Below, piece after piece: positions 35,318 through 45,031 of a stretch of DNA of 64,000 bases. The stretch lies in assembly GCF_002140975.2 (NCBI RefSeq), contig NZ_CP147247.1, positions 1,178,001 through 1,242,000 on the forward strand, written 5' to 3'. The position numbers and the translations under genes were made by a program. How positions within the stretch are numbered: the first letter of the stretch is position 1; each line of letters begins with the position of its first letter. Below the pieces are notes generated by a model. It was not told the DNA's origin. It was given only the letters and a program-made list of their open reading frames with translations, and made no database searches. Origin of the DNA: Enterococcus sp. 9E7_DIV0242 (GTDB taxonomy: Bacteria; Bacillota; Bacilli; Lactobacillales; Enterococcaceae).

Positions 35318-38300
35318 TTAAGAATGTACCTCTTCTTTCATCATCTTGTTAGCAGTTGCCATCATAAGACGAATCCGATTCAATTGATTCACTAAAGATA
35401 CCCCAGGATCGTAATCTACAGCTGCGATATTCGCCTTAGGGTATTGATGTCTAAGCTCTTTGATTACCCCTTTACCAACGACATGGTTTGGCAAACAACC
35501 AAAGGGCTGCATACAAACGATATTATTGACACCAGTTTTCAACAGCTCGATCATTTCCCCTGTCAGGAACCAACCTTCTCCAGTATGGTTTCCGATAGAG
35601 AGAACCTTCCCAGCATCTTCAGCCAACTCATAAATCGACGTGATTCCATCAAAACGGGCAGAGTTTCTCAACGCTTTATCCATCGGCTTTTCAACCATCT
35701 CGATCATCCGAATAGCAAATTCTGCAATTCGTTTACTCTTCTTGGACATGCCTAGGTTTTCATATTTGAATATCTGATTATACAAAGAATAGTTCATGAA
35801 ACCGACGATATCCGGCACAACGGCTTCGGCTCCCTCCGCTTCTAACAGACGGACAATATCATTATTTGCAGTCGGTGAATACTTTACAAGAATCTCTCCA
35901 ACGACACCAACTTTTGGTTTTTCAATATCCAGTAATGGAACTTCATCAAATGCTTTGATGATTTTCTTCATATTTCGGTTGAACTGAGTCAGAGAACCGT
36001 TACGAATGTTCTTTTCAATCTTCTTCAACCATTCCTCGTGCATACGATCGATCATTCCCGGCTCTGTTTCATATGGCCGAGTCCGATAAACCACTCGCTC
36101 AAACAAATCCCCATATAAGAAGGAGATTGCTACTCGCTTCAACATCGGTAAGGTGAATTTGAAGCCTGGGCTAGATTCCACTCCTTTATTCCCCATAGAA
36201 ACCGAAACAACCGGAACTTGAGGGAAGCCAGCATCATTCAGCGCTTTACGTAACAACGGAATATAGTTTGTCGCTCTACAGCCTCCGCCAGTTTGTGTCA
36301 TCATTACACTGACATTATTTAAATCATAGTCACCACTTTGAAGTGCTTCGACCAGCTGACCAATCGAAATGATTGCAGGATAACAAGAATCATTGTTGAC
36401 GTATTTCAGTCCTACATTGATAGCTTCGCGGTCTTCTGCCGGTAGACACACCACATTATAGCCAGACGCCTTCAATGCTAAATCAACCAGTCCAGTCTGA
36501 TGGATCGGACTAAGCATTGGCAATAACAACGTATGGTCTTTCTTCATTTGTTTCGTGAAAATAATTTTTTCCTGTGATTCTTCCTTGATTTTCGGTTCAA
36601 ACCCACGACGGTCTCTTTCGCCTACCGCTGCTTTCAAGGAGCGTAAACGAATTCGGATTGCACCTAGATTTGATCCTTCATCGATTTTTAAGACAGTGTA
36701 AATTTTTCCATGCTGTTCCATGATTTCTTCCACCTGATCGGTTGTCACAGCATCCAAGCCGCAGCCAAAAGAATTCAATTGAACCAATTCCAGATTTTTT
36801 GATTTTGCCACAACTTTTGCTGCTGCGTAGAGTCTTGAGTGATAGACCCACTGATTGACCACGCGTAAATTATTGATATCTCCCAAATGAGAAATGCTGT
36901 CCTCTGTTAATACATGAAACCCTTCCTGTGTGATCACATCAGCGATTCCATGATTGATCTCAGGGTCCAAATGATAGGGGCGTCCAGATAAAACAACACC
37001 CTTTTGCCCTTTTTGGTTGAGCATCATCAGTGTTTCTTCACCCTTATTGCGGATATCTTCTTTAAAGTTTTCCAACTCTTCGTAGCCATGATGCAACGCT
37101 TTTTGAATTTCTTCTTTGGTAATACCCAAATCCTGAAATGTAACGGCCAAAACATCTGCTACAGATGCTTCGTTGGCAAGATTGATGTATGGATTACGAT
37201 AATCGACCTTCCCTTCGCGGATATCATCCACATTGTTTCGAATAACATCTGGATAGCTTTGCACGATTGGACAGTTAAAATGGTTGTCCGCTTTTATATC
37301 CTCTTGCCTTTCGAATACAACACCTGGGTAAAAAATCATTGGAATCCCTTTGTCGATCATCGCTTGAATATGGCCATGTGTGATTTTCGCCGGATAGCAG
37401 GCGGTATCACTTGGAATCGTCTCCATCCCTTGTTCATATAGCTCTTTATTCGAACGTGGCGACAGTTCCACTCGATACCCTAAATCTGTAAAGAAAGTAA
37501 ACCACAACGGGTAATTCTCATACATATTTAAAACACGTGGAATCCCAACAGTTCCTCTCACTGCATCTTTTTCTTTCAATGGACGATACTTGAACAGACG
37601 ACGGTATTTATAATCGATTAAATTGACTTTACGATCTTCCCGCTTGATCTTGATTCTAGCTCCTCGTTCACAACGATTTCCCGTAGTGAATTGGCGGCCA
37701 TCAGAAAAGATAGTCACAGTCATCATACAGTTGTTCTCACAAAGACCGCAATGGGTAAACTCTTTTTCTGAAGTAAAGGTATCGAGCTCTTCCAATGAAA
37801 GCAGCTCTGTTTCTTCACCTAGTTCATAATTTTCTAACGCAATCAACGCTGAGCCATATGCACCCATCAAGCCGGCAATCGAAGGTCGAACGACTTCTCG
37901 CCCACTAATCATTTCAAACGCTCGCAATACAGCTTCATTATAAAATGTGCCGCCCTGACAGACGATTTTCTCGCCCATTTCTTCCGGACGACGAACTTTG
38001 ATTACTTTATAAATGGCATTTTTAATAACAGAATAAGACAACCCTGCTGAAATATCTCCAACAGATGCGCCTTCTTTTTGAACCTGCTTCACTTTAGAGT
38101 TCATGAAGACTGTACAGCGAGAACCCAAATCTACCGGTCCTCTTGATTCCAAAGCAGCCAATGCAAAGTCCTTTACATCATAGTTCAGCGATTTAGCAAA
38201 TGTTTCAATAAATGAGCCGCAGCCGGAAGAACAGGCTTCGTTCAACTGAATGGAAGACAATACGCCTTCTTTGATTGTCATTGCCTTCATATCCTGACCA

Positions 38301-39562
38301 CCGATATCAAGAATGAAATCGACCCCCGGTTGAAAATGGTCGGCCGCTTTATAATGAGCCATTGTTTCCACTTCGCCGATATCCACCTTCAATGCATTCT
38401 TGATCAAATGCTCGCCATAACCGGTAACTGCAGATTTCCCAATAAATACTCCCTCAGGAAGCTGACTGTATAAGTCTTTTAATACTTCCATCGTGGTTTC
38501 AAGCGGCTGCCCCTGATTGTTTCCATAGAATGAAAATAGCAGATTCCCTTCTTCATCGATCAAGGTTACTTTCGTCGTGGTCGATCCGGCATCGATCCCC
38601 AAGAATGCGGCACCTTTATGGTCAGCAAGCTTTTTTTCTTTTGCTTGTGCTTGATTATGACGAGCTCTAAATTCTTTTAGCTCCTCATCATTATTAAACA
38701 AAGGCTCCAACGTATCTGTTGGTTTCAGCTGTTCACTGTCTCCTCCTATCAATCGATTGATGATGGCATCCAAATTCGTTTCTTCCGCATCCTCTGAGTA
38801 TATTGCCGCGCCCAATGCAACAAATAGTTGTGGATTTTCAGGAAAAATGACATCTTCCGGTTGAACATCCAATGTTTCAATAAAACGCTTGCGCAGTTCA
38901 GACATAAAGAACAACGGACCACCTAAAAAGGCAATCTTACCTTTGATTTTTCTTCCCGCCGCAAGACCGGCAATCGTCTGGTTAACTACAGCTTGAAAAA
39001 TACTTGCTGCGATATCTTCCTTCGCCGCTCCTTCGTTGATCAAAGGTTGAACATCCGTTTTAGCAAACACACCACATCTGGATGCAATAGGATAAAGGGT
39101 CTGATAGTTTTTAGCCAACTCATTCACACCATTGGCATCGGTTTTCAACAACACAGCCATTTGATCGATAAATGCTCCGGTTCCGCCGGCACAGCTCCCG
39201 TTCATCCTCTGTTCCAACGCGCCTTCAAAAAAGGTGATCTTGGCATCCTCACCACCTAGTTCAATTGCGACATCCGTTTCAGGAATGATTTCCTCCACTG
39301 TTCTTGTACAAGCAATCACTTCCTGAACGAAAGGAATCTCTAATACATCAGAAAGACCCATCCCACCAGATCCGGTGATCATCATTGATAAAGGGGTTTT
39401 TCCCCCTAAAATTTCTTTTGCCTCATTTAGTACTCGTTCAGCTGCAGCTTTTACATCCGAGTAATGGCGTTCATATTTTGCATATTTCGTTTGATTTTTT
39501 TCATCGATGATTACTAATTTTACGGTTGTTGAACCAACATCGATCCCCGCTCTTAGTTTCAT
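35318..39562 (-). CDS. Large acyl-CoA dehydratase activase-like protein (BadF/BcrA + DUF2229)
   Basis: 1414 residues. Two ASKHA ATPase domains: residues 1-280 ([43 protein letters not shown]) and about 320-590 ([41 protein letters not shown]), followed by cysteine-containing [12 protein letters not shown], a DUF2229 region and a 2-hydroxyacyl-CoA dehydratase-like C-terminal half. The Cys pairs in CAGGTG and CSSGCGS would hold the bridging [4Fe-4S] cluster of activases. Known relatives drive ATP-dependent electron transfer to a dehydratase, but no dehydratase gene is nearby. Alone in its transcript, divergent from tetR. Confidence 0.85.
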   Translation of the reverse strand: MKLRAGIDVGSTTVKLVIIDEKNQTKYAKYERHYSDVKAAAERVLNEAKEILGGKTPLSMMITGSGGMGLSDVLEIPFVQEVIACTRTVEEIIPETDVAIELGGEDAKITFFEGALEQRMNGSCAGGTGAFIDQMAVLLKTDANGVNELAKNYQTLYPIASRCGVFAKTDVQPLINEGAAKEDIAASIFQAVVNQTIAGLAAGRKIKGKIAFLGGPLFFMSELRKRFIETLDVQPEDVIFPENPQLFVALGAAIYSEDAEETNLDAIINRLIGGDSEQLKPTDTLEPLFNNDEELKEFRARHNQAQAKEKKLADHKGAAFLGIDAGSTTTKVTLIDEEGNLLFSFYGNNQGQPLETTMEVLKDLYSQLPEGVFIGKSAVTGYGEHLIKNALKVDIGEVETMAHYKAADHFQPGVDFILDIGGQDMKAMTIKEGVLSSIQLNEACSSGCGSFIETFAKSLNYDVKDFALAALESRGPVDLGSRCTVFMNSKVKQVQKEGASVGDISAGLSYSVIKNAIYKVIKVRRPEEMGEKIVCQGGTFYNEAVLRAFEMISGREVVRPSIAGLMGAYGSALIALENYELGEETELLSLEELDTFTSEKEFTHCGLCENNCMMTVTIFSDGRQFTTGNRCERGARIKIKREDRKVNLIDYKYRRLFKYRPLKEKDAVRGTVGIPRVLNMYENYPLWFTFFTDLGYRVELSPRSNKELYEQGMETIPSDTACYPAKITHGHIQAMIDKGIPMIFYPGVVFERQEDIKADNHFNCPIVQSYPDVIRNNVDDIREGKVDYRNPYINLANEASVADVLAVTFQDLGITKEEIQKALHHGYEELENFKEDIRNKGEETLMMLNQKGQKGVVLSGRPYHLDPEINHGIADVITQEGFHVLTEDSISHLGDINNLRVVNQWVYHSRLYAAAKVVAKSKNLELVQLNSFGCGLDAVTTDQVEEIMEQHGKIYTVLKIDEGSNLGAIRIRLRSLKAAVGERDRRGFEPKIKEESQEKIIFTKQMKKDHTLLLPMLSPIHQTGLVDLALKASGYNVVCLPAEDREAINVGLKYVNNDSCYPAIISIGQLVEALQSGDYDLNNVSVMMTQTGGGCRATNYIPLLRKALNDAGFPQVPVVSVSMGNKGVESSPGFKFTLPMLKRVAISFLYGDLFERVVYRTRPYETEPGMIDRMHEEWLKKIEKNIRNGSLTQFNRNMKKIIKAFDEVPLLDIEKPKVGVVGEILVKYSPTANNDIVRLLEAEGAEAVVPDIVGFMNYSLYNQIFKYENLGMSKKSKRIAEFAIRMIEMVEKPMDKALRNSARFDGITSIYELAEDAGKVLSIGNHTGEGWFLTGEMIELLKTGVNNIVCMQPFGCLPNHVVGKGVIKELRHQYPKANIAAVDYDPGVSLVNQLNRIRLMMATANKMMKEEVHS

Positions 39563-39602
39563 TGTTGACCTCCACTTCTAAGAGAAACATTTCACAATCG
39601 AC

Positions 39603-39641
39603 AACACACTGTTGATTAACTGACATTGTGTTTGTTATAAT
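39603..39641. promoter_or_regulatory. tetR-activase operator and tetR promoter
   Basis: Interrupted 30-bp inverted repeat AACACAcTGT...ACAtTGTGTT (39603-39632) in the divergent region. It covers the -35 (TTGATT 39612-39617) of the plus-strand promoter with -10 TATAAT at 39636-39641. A TetR operator here would control both genes (inference). Confidence 0.6.
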
Positions 39642-39755
39642 ACTTATGTCTATTTTAGGAAGAAATAAATTTTTTTGCAACAAGCAAAAGTACCTTTTTT
39701 GTGAGATAAGCAACAAACCAATTCAGATTGTCGTTTTTAGAAAGGATTTTTTCAA

Positions 39756-40361
39756 ATGAAAAAGAAAGATCTACGCGTTATGCGGACACACAAGATGATT
39801 ATTGAAGCCTTTTTCTACTTAGTTGAAGAGAAAGGGTTTGATGCGATAACTGTTCAGGAAATTGCCGATCGAGCGATGATCAATCGTGCGACATTCTATG
39901 CTCATTTCAAAGACAAACAGGATCTCTATGATCAAATTTTCGATTTTGCTGTCAAAGCGTTCACTTCAGTTGTGGATGCAGATAAGACTATCCGAGGAAA
40001 TCGACTTGAAGTTAAAAAGATTGAAGTATTGCTTACACAAATCTATAACAATATTCATAAGAATAAAAACTTTTTCCTGACCATCATGGACGGTAGCTCC
40101 AATGAAACCTTACGCCGGAAGCTTGCTGATATTCTCTATGAAAAATATGCGGATACATTTGCTCAGTTAAAGATTACAGAAAATGATATTGAGGTGCCAA
40201 TAGATTTTATTATTGAGTATATGACATCCATTTTTATCGGTACGCTTCATTGGTGGGTAACCAGTGATACAGATATGACGCCTAACCATTTAGCCAGGCT
40301 CGTTATCAAGCTTGTCGGTAACGGTCATTTGACTGTTCTCGGTATCGAGATAGAGAAATAG
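39756..40361 (+). CDS. TetR-family regulator
   Basis: 201 residues. TetR helix-turn-helix IQEIADRAMINRATFYAHFKDK-type segment at residues 25-52 (VQEIADRAMINRATFYAHF), followed by an effector domain with PIDFIIEYMTSIFIGTLHWW, the TetR_C_7-like C-terminus seen in DhaS-like regulators. ATG 39756 follows GAAAGGA. Divergent from the activase, which is its likely target. Ligand unknown. Confidence 0.92.
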   Translation: MKKKDLRVMRTHKMIIEAFFYLVEEKGFDAITVQEIADRAMINRATFYAHFKDKQDLYDQIFDFAVKAFTSVVDADKTIRGNRLEVKKIEVLLTQIYNNIHKNKNFFLTIMDGSSNETLRRKLADILYEKYADTFAQLKITENDIEVPIDFIIEYMTSIFIGTLHWWVTSDTDMTPNHLARLVIKLVGNGHLTVLGIEIEK

Positions 40362-40370
40362 AGAAATAAA

Positions 40371-40414
40371 AAATGGTCTCCTTTCTTCATTGAAATGAAG
40401 GGGAGACCATTTTG
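40371..40414. terminator. Bidirectional terminator tetR / small basic protein
   Basis: AAATGGTCTCC ... GGAGACCATTT with inner TTCATT/AATGAA; T-runs on both sides. Confidence 0.85.
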
Positions 40415-40430
40415 CTATTTTTCGTTACAT

Positions 40431-40583
40431 TTATCTGTTCTTAGCGCGCCATTTTTTATTGTGTGCTGTTTTTCTATCGGAAGTTATTTTATTCCCTAAA
40501 CCAAGTGTCACATTGTACTTTTTTTGCTTCGATAAATCATACAATCTTTCTGCAGTATCAGTAATTTTTTCTTTTAATTTCAT
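40431..40583 (-). CDS. Small basic hypothetical protein (50 aa)
   Basis: MKLKEKITDTAERLYDLSKQ at the start, then a Lys/Arg/Asn-rich tail ending RAKNR. ATG 40583 follows CAGAGGAGAGAG at good spacing, which supports translation; the longer frame to 40664 runs into the tRNA terminator and is not used. Not recognised. A short amphipathic helix followed by a basic tail suggests nucleic acid or ribosome contact, but that is only a guess. Confidence 0.55.
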   Translation of the reverse strand: MKLKEKITDTAERLYDLSKQKKYNVTLGLGNKITSDRKTAHNKKWRAKNR

Positions 40584-40633
40584 ACAATCTCTCTCCTCTG
40601 ATTTTTTCATAGAAATAGGAACATTAATAATAT

Positions 40634-40670
40634 AAAAACAGAGCTGCTCACTCATCATGAACAACTCTTA
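40634..40670 (-). terminator. Terminator of the tRNA operon
   Basis: Minus-strand AGAGTTGTTC / GAGCAGCTCT stem followed by GTTTTTAT. Confidence 0.75.
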
Positions 40671-40674
40671 CAGA

Positions 40675-40746
40675 CTGGGGTAGCTGGATTCGAACCAACG
40701 AGTGACGGAGTCAAAGTCCGTTGCCTTACCACTTGGCTATACCCCA
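40675..40746 (-). tRNA. tRNA-Gln (anticodon TTG)
   Basis: Acceptor TGGGGTA/TACCCCA, anticodon arm CGGACTTTGACTCCG with anticodon TTG, T-arm with GGTTCGAATCC, discriminator G. 72 nt; CCA is not encoded. Confidence 0.95.
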
Positions 40747-40757
40747 AAATAAAAAAA

Positions 40758-40838
40758 TGGAGGAGAGTGGATTCGAACCACTGAACCCTAAGGAACGGAT
40801 TTACAGTCCGTCGCGTTTAGCCACTTCGCTACTCCTCC
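40758..40838 (-). tRNA. tRNA-Tyr (anticodon GTA)
   Basis: Acceptor GGAGGAG/CTCCTCC, anticodon arm CGGACTGTAAATCCG with GTA, a long variable arm typical of bacterial tRNA-Tyr, T-arm AGTGGTTCGAATCCACT. 81 nt; CCA not encoded. 11 bases ahead of tRNA-Gln in one transcript. Confidence 0.95.
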
Positions 40839-40867
40839 AAGAGGTTTCTTAAAAACCTGACTTACTT

Positions 40868-40896
40868 ATAATACAAAATTTTTTCTGTAAATGCAA
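40868..40896 (-). promoter_or_regulatory. tRNA promoter
   Basis: Minus strand TTGCAT (40896-40891), 17 bases, TATTAT (40873-40868), about 30 bases before tRNA-Tyr. Confidence 0.75.
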
Positions 40897-40921
40897 GTGT
40901 TATTTTAAATTTTTTTCACTT

Positions 40922-41155
40922 TTATTCTGCCAGGTTCCATTGCCGAATAATCGTCTCAATTCCCTCTTCAACAGACTTAACTGTTCCCGAGCTTTCGCCA
41001 CTCATTTCAAGAGAAAACTTTTTACTGTCTTTCGGAATGATTCGTCCGATTTCTTTCTTTCCAATTAGCATCTTTGTTACAGTCACTTGCTGACCATCAA
41101 CCTTCTGCTGTTCCTCTTCTATTCTTACTTCAATATCTTTATTCTTTTTTGACAT
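40922..41155 (-). CDS. DUF2969 protein
   Basis: 77 residues, MSKKNKDIEVRIEEEQQKV, then KMLIGKKEIGRIIP and VEEGIETIIRQWNL. This matches the small Lactobacillales DUF2969 family of unknown role. ATG 41155 follows GGAGGGAT; the track frame to 41185 has no ribosome binding site. The 200 bases upstream (to 41362) show no other feature. Confidence 0.75.
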   Translation of the reverse strand: MSKKNKDIEVRIEEEQQKVDGQQVTVTKMLIGKKEIGRIIPKDSKKFSLEMSGESSGTVKSVEEGIETIIRQWNLAE

Positions 41156-41362
41156 TTCTATCCCTCCAAAACTACATCTTACCATAAAATCCTAGAAAGT
41201 TTTTTAAATAAGAGCAACTCATCCCTTTGTTCATCTTTTCAAAGGTTGTTTGATTTTTTTCGAAAATAAGACGAATCATCTTTAAACAGTGCCATTTTTA
41301 ACCTATAAAAATGAAAAAGTCAGATAGTTCGCCTTACTTTTGAAGTTAATTATGTTTCTCTC

Positions 41363-42217
41363 CTATTGTCGAAATAATCGTCTTCTCTGATACTCACTCA
41401 GGAAAGCGAAAAGAATCCCCAGTACTACAGCAACCAGCCCCATAAAAATGAACATCCATAAAAAACTGGATAAGTAGGCTTGAACAAAATCATACATTGC
41501 TTTAGACTGAATCCCTAAACGCTTCAAGCTTCCCGAAAGAAAAATCACGGTTGGAAAAGTCAGCATCAACAAACCACTTCCAGCAAAAATATACTCCAGA
41601 TAGCGGAGCAATCGATGCAAATAGCCGCGTAATGATTTAAATAGGATAATACTAAGCAGAACACAAAGAACCCCGCATACAGCCATAAATAATAACAGCT
41701 TTGATTTGTAAGCAATAACTCGTTGTGTAAACGAAATCAGAAACGGTAACTCAATGTACCCATCATAAATCTCGACAGAACGATCCGCAAGTGTTTGAAT
41801 AGAGGCTTCTGTTTCTGCGGTTACCTCAATATTATTTTCAGCTGCATATTGCTTGATTTTAGTTAGAATAGATTCATTGATCTTTGGTCCGTTGACCACA
41901 CTAAAGGTTTCCTTTGGATTATACATTGCAGTAAAATAAGCGTTCACATCTTCTTTTACATAGTCTTCAGAGACAGCTTCAGCTAATACTCCGGCTGGAA
42001 TATTACTTCCCAAAGCACTATTCTCGATTTGACGATTGATCTCCTCTGTCAGCAAAGAATAATAGTCAGATTTTTCCGCTTGCTTATCCATGTAAGAGCT
42101 GCTGAACAAGGTCAAATATAGGCTTAATAGAAGCAGGAAAGAAGCCAAAAAGACTGAGGAGAGAAACGCCAAAAATAAACGGGAAAGATTTTTCCCTATT
42201 GATTTTCTTTTTTTCAT
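41363..42217 (-). CDS. Four-TM membrane protein of the sortase cassette
   Basis: 284 residues. N-terminal membrane segment (LFLAFLSSVFLASFLLLLSL), an external region of about 130 residues without cysteines, then three membrane segments (KLLLFMAVCGVLCVLLSIILF; YIFAGSGLLMLTFPTVIFLS; LWMFIFMGLVAVVLGILFAF) and a basic C-terminus. Not a family I recognise. It begins 18 bases past the sortase stop behind GGGGAG, so it is surely co-transcribed with the sortase and substrate. A chaperone or accessory role in anchoring is inference. Confidence 0.75.
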   Translation of the reverse strand: MKKRKSIGKNLSRLFLAFLSSVFLASFLLLLSLYLTLFSSSYMDKQAEKSDYYSLLTEEINRQIENSALGSNIPAGVLAEAVSEDYVKEDVNAYFTAMYNPKETFSVVNGPKINESILTKIKQYAAENNIEVTAETEASIQTLADRSVEIYDGYIELPFLISFTQRVIAYKSKLLLFMAVCGVLCVLLSIILFKSLRGYLHRLLRYLEYIFAGSGLLMLTFPTVIFLSGSLKRLGIQSKAMYDFVQAYLSSFLWMFIFMGLVAVVLGILFAFLSEYQRRRLFRQ

Positions 42218-42235
42218 TCAGTTATACTCCCCTAT

Positions 42236-42919
42236 CTATATACTTTCATCTATGATTGGACCGGAAACGTAATCGGCAAATACAAAAACACGGTCATCTG
42301 CCCAACCGATCGCATCTAAAGGATAGCAAGTATACAAAATCAAGGATCGTTTCGATTTATCGCCAAGACGCTCATTAATTACCGGATCACTTTTTGTGGA
42401 GACCTTCTTCTCTGTCACTTGATAAGTATAATCTCCATAATGTGTGTTGATAACTATCTGATCTCCTTGCTCCAAATAATAAATTTGTCCGAAAGAAGGT
42501 CTGTTATGTCCGCCAATCAGTGTTGTTCCCAAATCTCCTGGAATCATACTACCGATATACTGCCCGGAGCCCAGACTTAAAATTTCTTCGCTATCACCAT
42601 AAAACAATGGTTCATTAATTCCAACTTTTTCAATAACCACTTGACCAAACTGGTCGCCAGAGACAGGATAAACCATCTCAGATGAAGCAATTTTTCCTGC
42701 TTCATTGACAGCTTTCTCTTTGGCTGCTTGATCTGTTGTAGAAAAGAGGTCATTCGTTTTGGTATCGAAAGACGGCGCATCATTTAATAAAATGAGCTGG
42801 ACCGCTGAAGAGGCAAAATTAATGACAGGTGCACCAATGATATAAATGATAAGATAGCCGAAAAGCATAAAGAGAAGAGGCATATAGATAAATGCCCCTA
42901 CCCTCTTGAATTTCTTCAT
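42236..42919 (-). CDS. Sortase (class D-like)
   Basis: Membrane-anchored transpeptidase that attaches secreted proteins to the wall. 227 residues: N-terminal membrane anchor (FIYMPLLFMLFGYLIIYIIG), then the sortase barrel with catalytic His in TLIGGHNRPSFG, Cys in ILYTCYPLDAIGWADD and Arg in DDRVFVFAD. The TCYP..G pattern is more like class D than the housekeeping class A. The start is one base past the substrate stop and has no ribosome binding site, so translation is coupled to the substrate gene. Confidence 0.9.
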   Translation of the reverse strand: MKKFKRVGAFIYMPLLFMLFGYLIIYIIGAPVINFASSAVQLILLNDAPSFDTKTNDLFSTTDQAAKEKAVNEAGKIASSEMVYPVSGDQFGQVVIEKVGINEPLFYGDSEEILSLGSGQYIGSMIPGDLGTTLIGGHNRPSFGQIYYLEQGDQIVINTHYGDYTYQVTEKKVSTKSDPVINERLGDKSKRSLILYTCYPLDAIGWADDRVFVFADYVSGPIIDESI

Positions 42920-42920
42920 A

Positions 42921-43499
42921 TTAAGCTAGTTTACGTTTTCTACTTACAAATGCCGCACCTGCAGCAGCTGCCAGTAAAGAACCAAAAGTGATTCCGCTCA
43001 ACGCATAGTTCACTCCTGTGTTTTTCACAGCACTTCCAGATTGGTAAACCTGTTTGCCGTTCGCATCAGTAATCAATACGGATGTGTATGCGCCTCCGCT
43101 ACCAAAAGTGATTTTCACTCCTACAGCATTTCCAGCAGCAACCACATAGTTTTTCAACTGATCGATAACACTAGTTGGAAGCAAGCGCAATGCTGCAGCC
43201 AAAGTAGTTACGTTCGTTGTATCAACGTCCTGTGAGCCAACCAACGCAACAGCAGCACGAATATTCTTCAGTGCTTCTTCTACTTGTGCATCAGTCAATG
43301 CTACACGTTTCAGATGGTTTTCCGCTGCATTGATTTCAGCAGCTTCAAAATAAAATTTCTTACCGCCAATCGTTGCACCAGCATTCAACTCATCAAGGAT
43401 CTTTTGTTCATTAGCTGCAATCGCGCCATCTGCTGAAGCCGGCATAGCCAGTCCAAGAGTAACAACGACTGCAATAATGATCCCTAAGATTTTTTTCAT
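42921..43499 (-). CDS. Secreted sortase substrate with VKNTG sorting signal
   Basis: 192 residues. Signal peptide ILGIIIAVVVTLGLAMPASA, a small globular domain of about 120 residues (ALTDAQVEEALKNIRAAV; VGVKITFGSGGAYTSVLI), and a C-terminal sorting signal with VKNTG, a hydrophobic stretch (GSLLAAAAGAAFV) and SRKRKLA. The motif departs from LPXTG at the first three positions. The adjacent sortase is its obvious partner. Function of the globular part unknown; similar small proteins occur in clostridia. Confidence 0.8.
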   Translation of the reverse strand: MKKILGIIIAVVVTLGLAMPASADGAIAANEQKILDELNAGATIGGKKFYFEAAEINAAENHLKRVALTDAQVEEALKNIRAAVALVGSQDVDTTNVTTLAAALRLLPTSVIDQLKNYVVAAGNAVGVKITFGSGGAYTSVLITDANGKQVYQSGSAVKNTGVNYALSGITFGSLLAAAAGAAFVSRKRKLA

Positions 43500-43669
43500 T
43501 AGTATCCTCCTATCTTTTAAAATTTATAATCAATCGTAAGCTACCAGGATAGCAACCCACAATAAATTATACGTTTTCAACTTTACGACAGATAAACAAT
43601 ATCCCAAATCTAAAATTAGCACACCCACATTTAATAGTCAAATCATTTTGTCTATTCTCTGGGAAAACC

Positions 43670-44326
43670 TTACCCTTCTCTTTTTGTTACCAAAGTTGCT
43701 TCGAACACATCGTAGCCGGCAGCTGTCAGTGTTTGTCGAATTTTATCCGCTTCTCGACTCTCGATCTGCAATTCAATAATGGTCTCCAATTCCTTGCGGT
43801 TCACTACAACCGTCAAGATACTGTAGTCATTTTCAGCCAGTAATTGTGTGATCGCGGCAAGAATTCCTTTATGATCCTCCGGAATCCGAAGCTGGATCCG
43901 TGTACCACCGTCATTGTAGCCTGTGATTTTCAAGAAGGCATCAAAAATATCATTATTTGTAATGATACCAATCAGCTCATTCTGATTATCAACAACCGGT
44001 AACACACCGATATTGTTTTTCCTCATTTTGTAGATGCCATCTTCCAGTAAATAATCGGGAGCAATTGTTTGTACGTCTTTTATCATTATATCTGCTGCCG
44101 TCGTTTTATTCAAAAGATAGTTCACTTCATAGACACTTAGGCTCGTTGCCTGAGATGGCATGGCCGCCTGAATGGTCCCTTCAGTCAGCAACCCGACTAA
44201 TCGTTCATTCTCTACAACGGGTAATCGATGGATATCATTTTTTCTCATCAAATCAACTGCATCGAAAATTTTTATATCAGGCTGGACAACGACCAGATTT
44301 TTCGTCATAAAATCTCTTATACTCAT
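43670..44326 (-). CDS. CBS-pair/ACT domain protein (AcuB-like)
   Basis: 218 residues. Two CBS motifs (FMTKNLVVVQPDIKIFDAV..HRLPVVENERLVGLLTEG and IMIKDVQTIAPDYLLEDGI..IGVLPVVDNQNELIGIITNNDI) followed by an ACT-like domain (IRIPEDHKGILAAITQLLAENDY-type). CBS pairs usually bind adenosine nucleotides; ACT domains bind amino acids. It starts 3 bases past the livF stop, so it is the last gene of the liv operon and may tune transport to amino-acid or energy status (inference). Confidence 0.85.
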   Translation of the reverse strand: MSIRDFMTKNLVVVQPDIKIFDAVDLMRKNDIHRLPVVENERLVGLLTEGTIQAAMPSQATSLSVYEVNYLLNKTTAADIMIKDVQTIAPDYLLEDGIYKMRKNNIGVLPVVDNQNELIGIITNNDIFDAFLKITGYNDGGTRIQLRIPEDHKGILAAITQLLAENDYSILTVVVNRKELETIIELQIESREADKIRQTLTAAGYDVFEATLVTKREG

Positions 44327-44329
44327 TTC

Positions 44330-45031
44330 TTAGCCTCCCAAATATGCTTTCTTCACTTCTTCATCGTCAATCAAATCTTTCCCGGAACCGCTCAGAACGA
44401 TATTCCCAGTTTCCAAAACGTAGCCTCTGTCAGCAATCGACAGTGCCATCTTTGCGTTTTGCTCAATTAGCAGAATAGTTGTTCCTTGTTTATTGATTTC
44501 TTGAATGATATTGAATATCTCCTGGATAAAAATCGGTGCTAATCCCATTGATGGCTCATCAAGAAGAAGGAGTTTAGGCTTAGACATCAATGCGCGTCCC
44601 ATCGCCAGCATTTGTTGCTCCCCACCGGAAAGTGTCGCTGCATCTTGGTTTCTTCGTTCTTTTAAGATTGGGAAGCGTTCAAAAATCATATCATATTCCT
44701 TTTTAAACTCCTTATCCTTCCGTAAAAAAGCACCCATTTCCAAATTTTCCTGTACAGTTAATCCAGAAAATACATGGCGTCCTTCGGGTACCTGACATAG
44801 CCCAGAGGCCACGATCTTCTGCGGCATCGTCTTATGGATCTCGTTCCCTTCAAAGGTAATTTTCCCACTTGACGGTCGATTCAAGCCAGAAATTGTTCGT
44901 AGGATCGTTGTTTTCCCGGCACCATTCGCACCAATCAACGAAACGATTTCTCCCTGTTCTACATGGAAGCTAACATCTCTTACTGCTTGGATCATGCCAT
45001 AATGCACAGATAGATTCTCAATTTTCAACAT
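44330..45031 (-). CDS. livF: Branched-chain amino-acid ABC transporter ATPase LivF
   Basis: 233 residues. Walker A GANGAGKTTILRTISG, ATLSGGEQQMLAMGRAL, LLLLDEPSMGLAP, EQNAKMALSIADRGYVLETG. The EQNA ending after Walker B is characteristic of LivF. Its ATG overlaps the livG stop (TAATG). Confidence 0.96.
   Translation of the reverse strand: MLKIENLSVHYGMIQAVRDVSFHVEQGEIVSLIGANGAGKTTILRTISGLNRPSSGKITFEGNEIHKTMPQKIVASGLCQVPEGRHVFSGLTVQENLEMGAFLRKDKEFKKEYDMIFERFPILKERRNQDAATLSGGEQQMLAMGRALMSKPKLLLLDEPSMGLAPIFIQEIFNIIQEINKQGTTILLIEQNAKMALSIADRGYVLETGNIVLSGSGKDLIDDEEVKKAYLGG

Noticed and set aside
40592..40664. Upstream part of the 77-residue frame next to the tRNAs
   Set aside because: It is the tRNA operon terminator region; the ribosome binding site supports a start at 40583.
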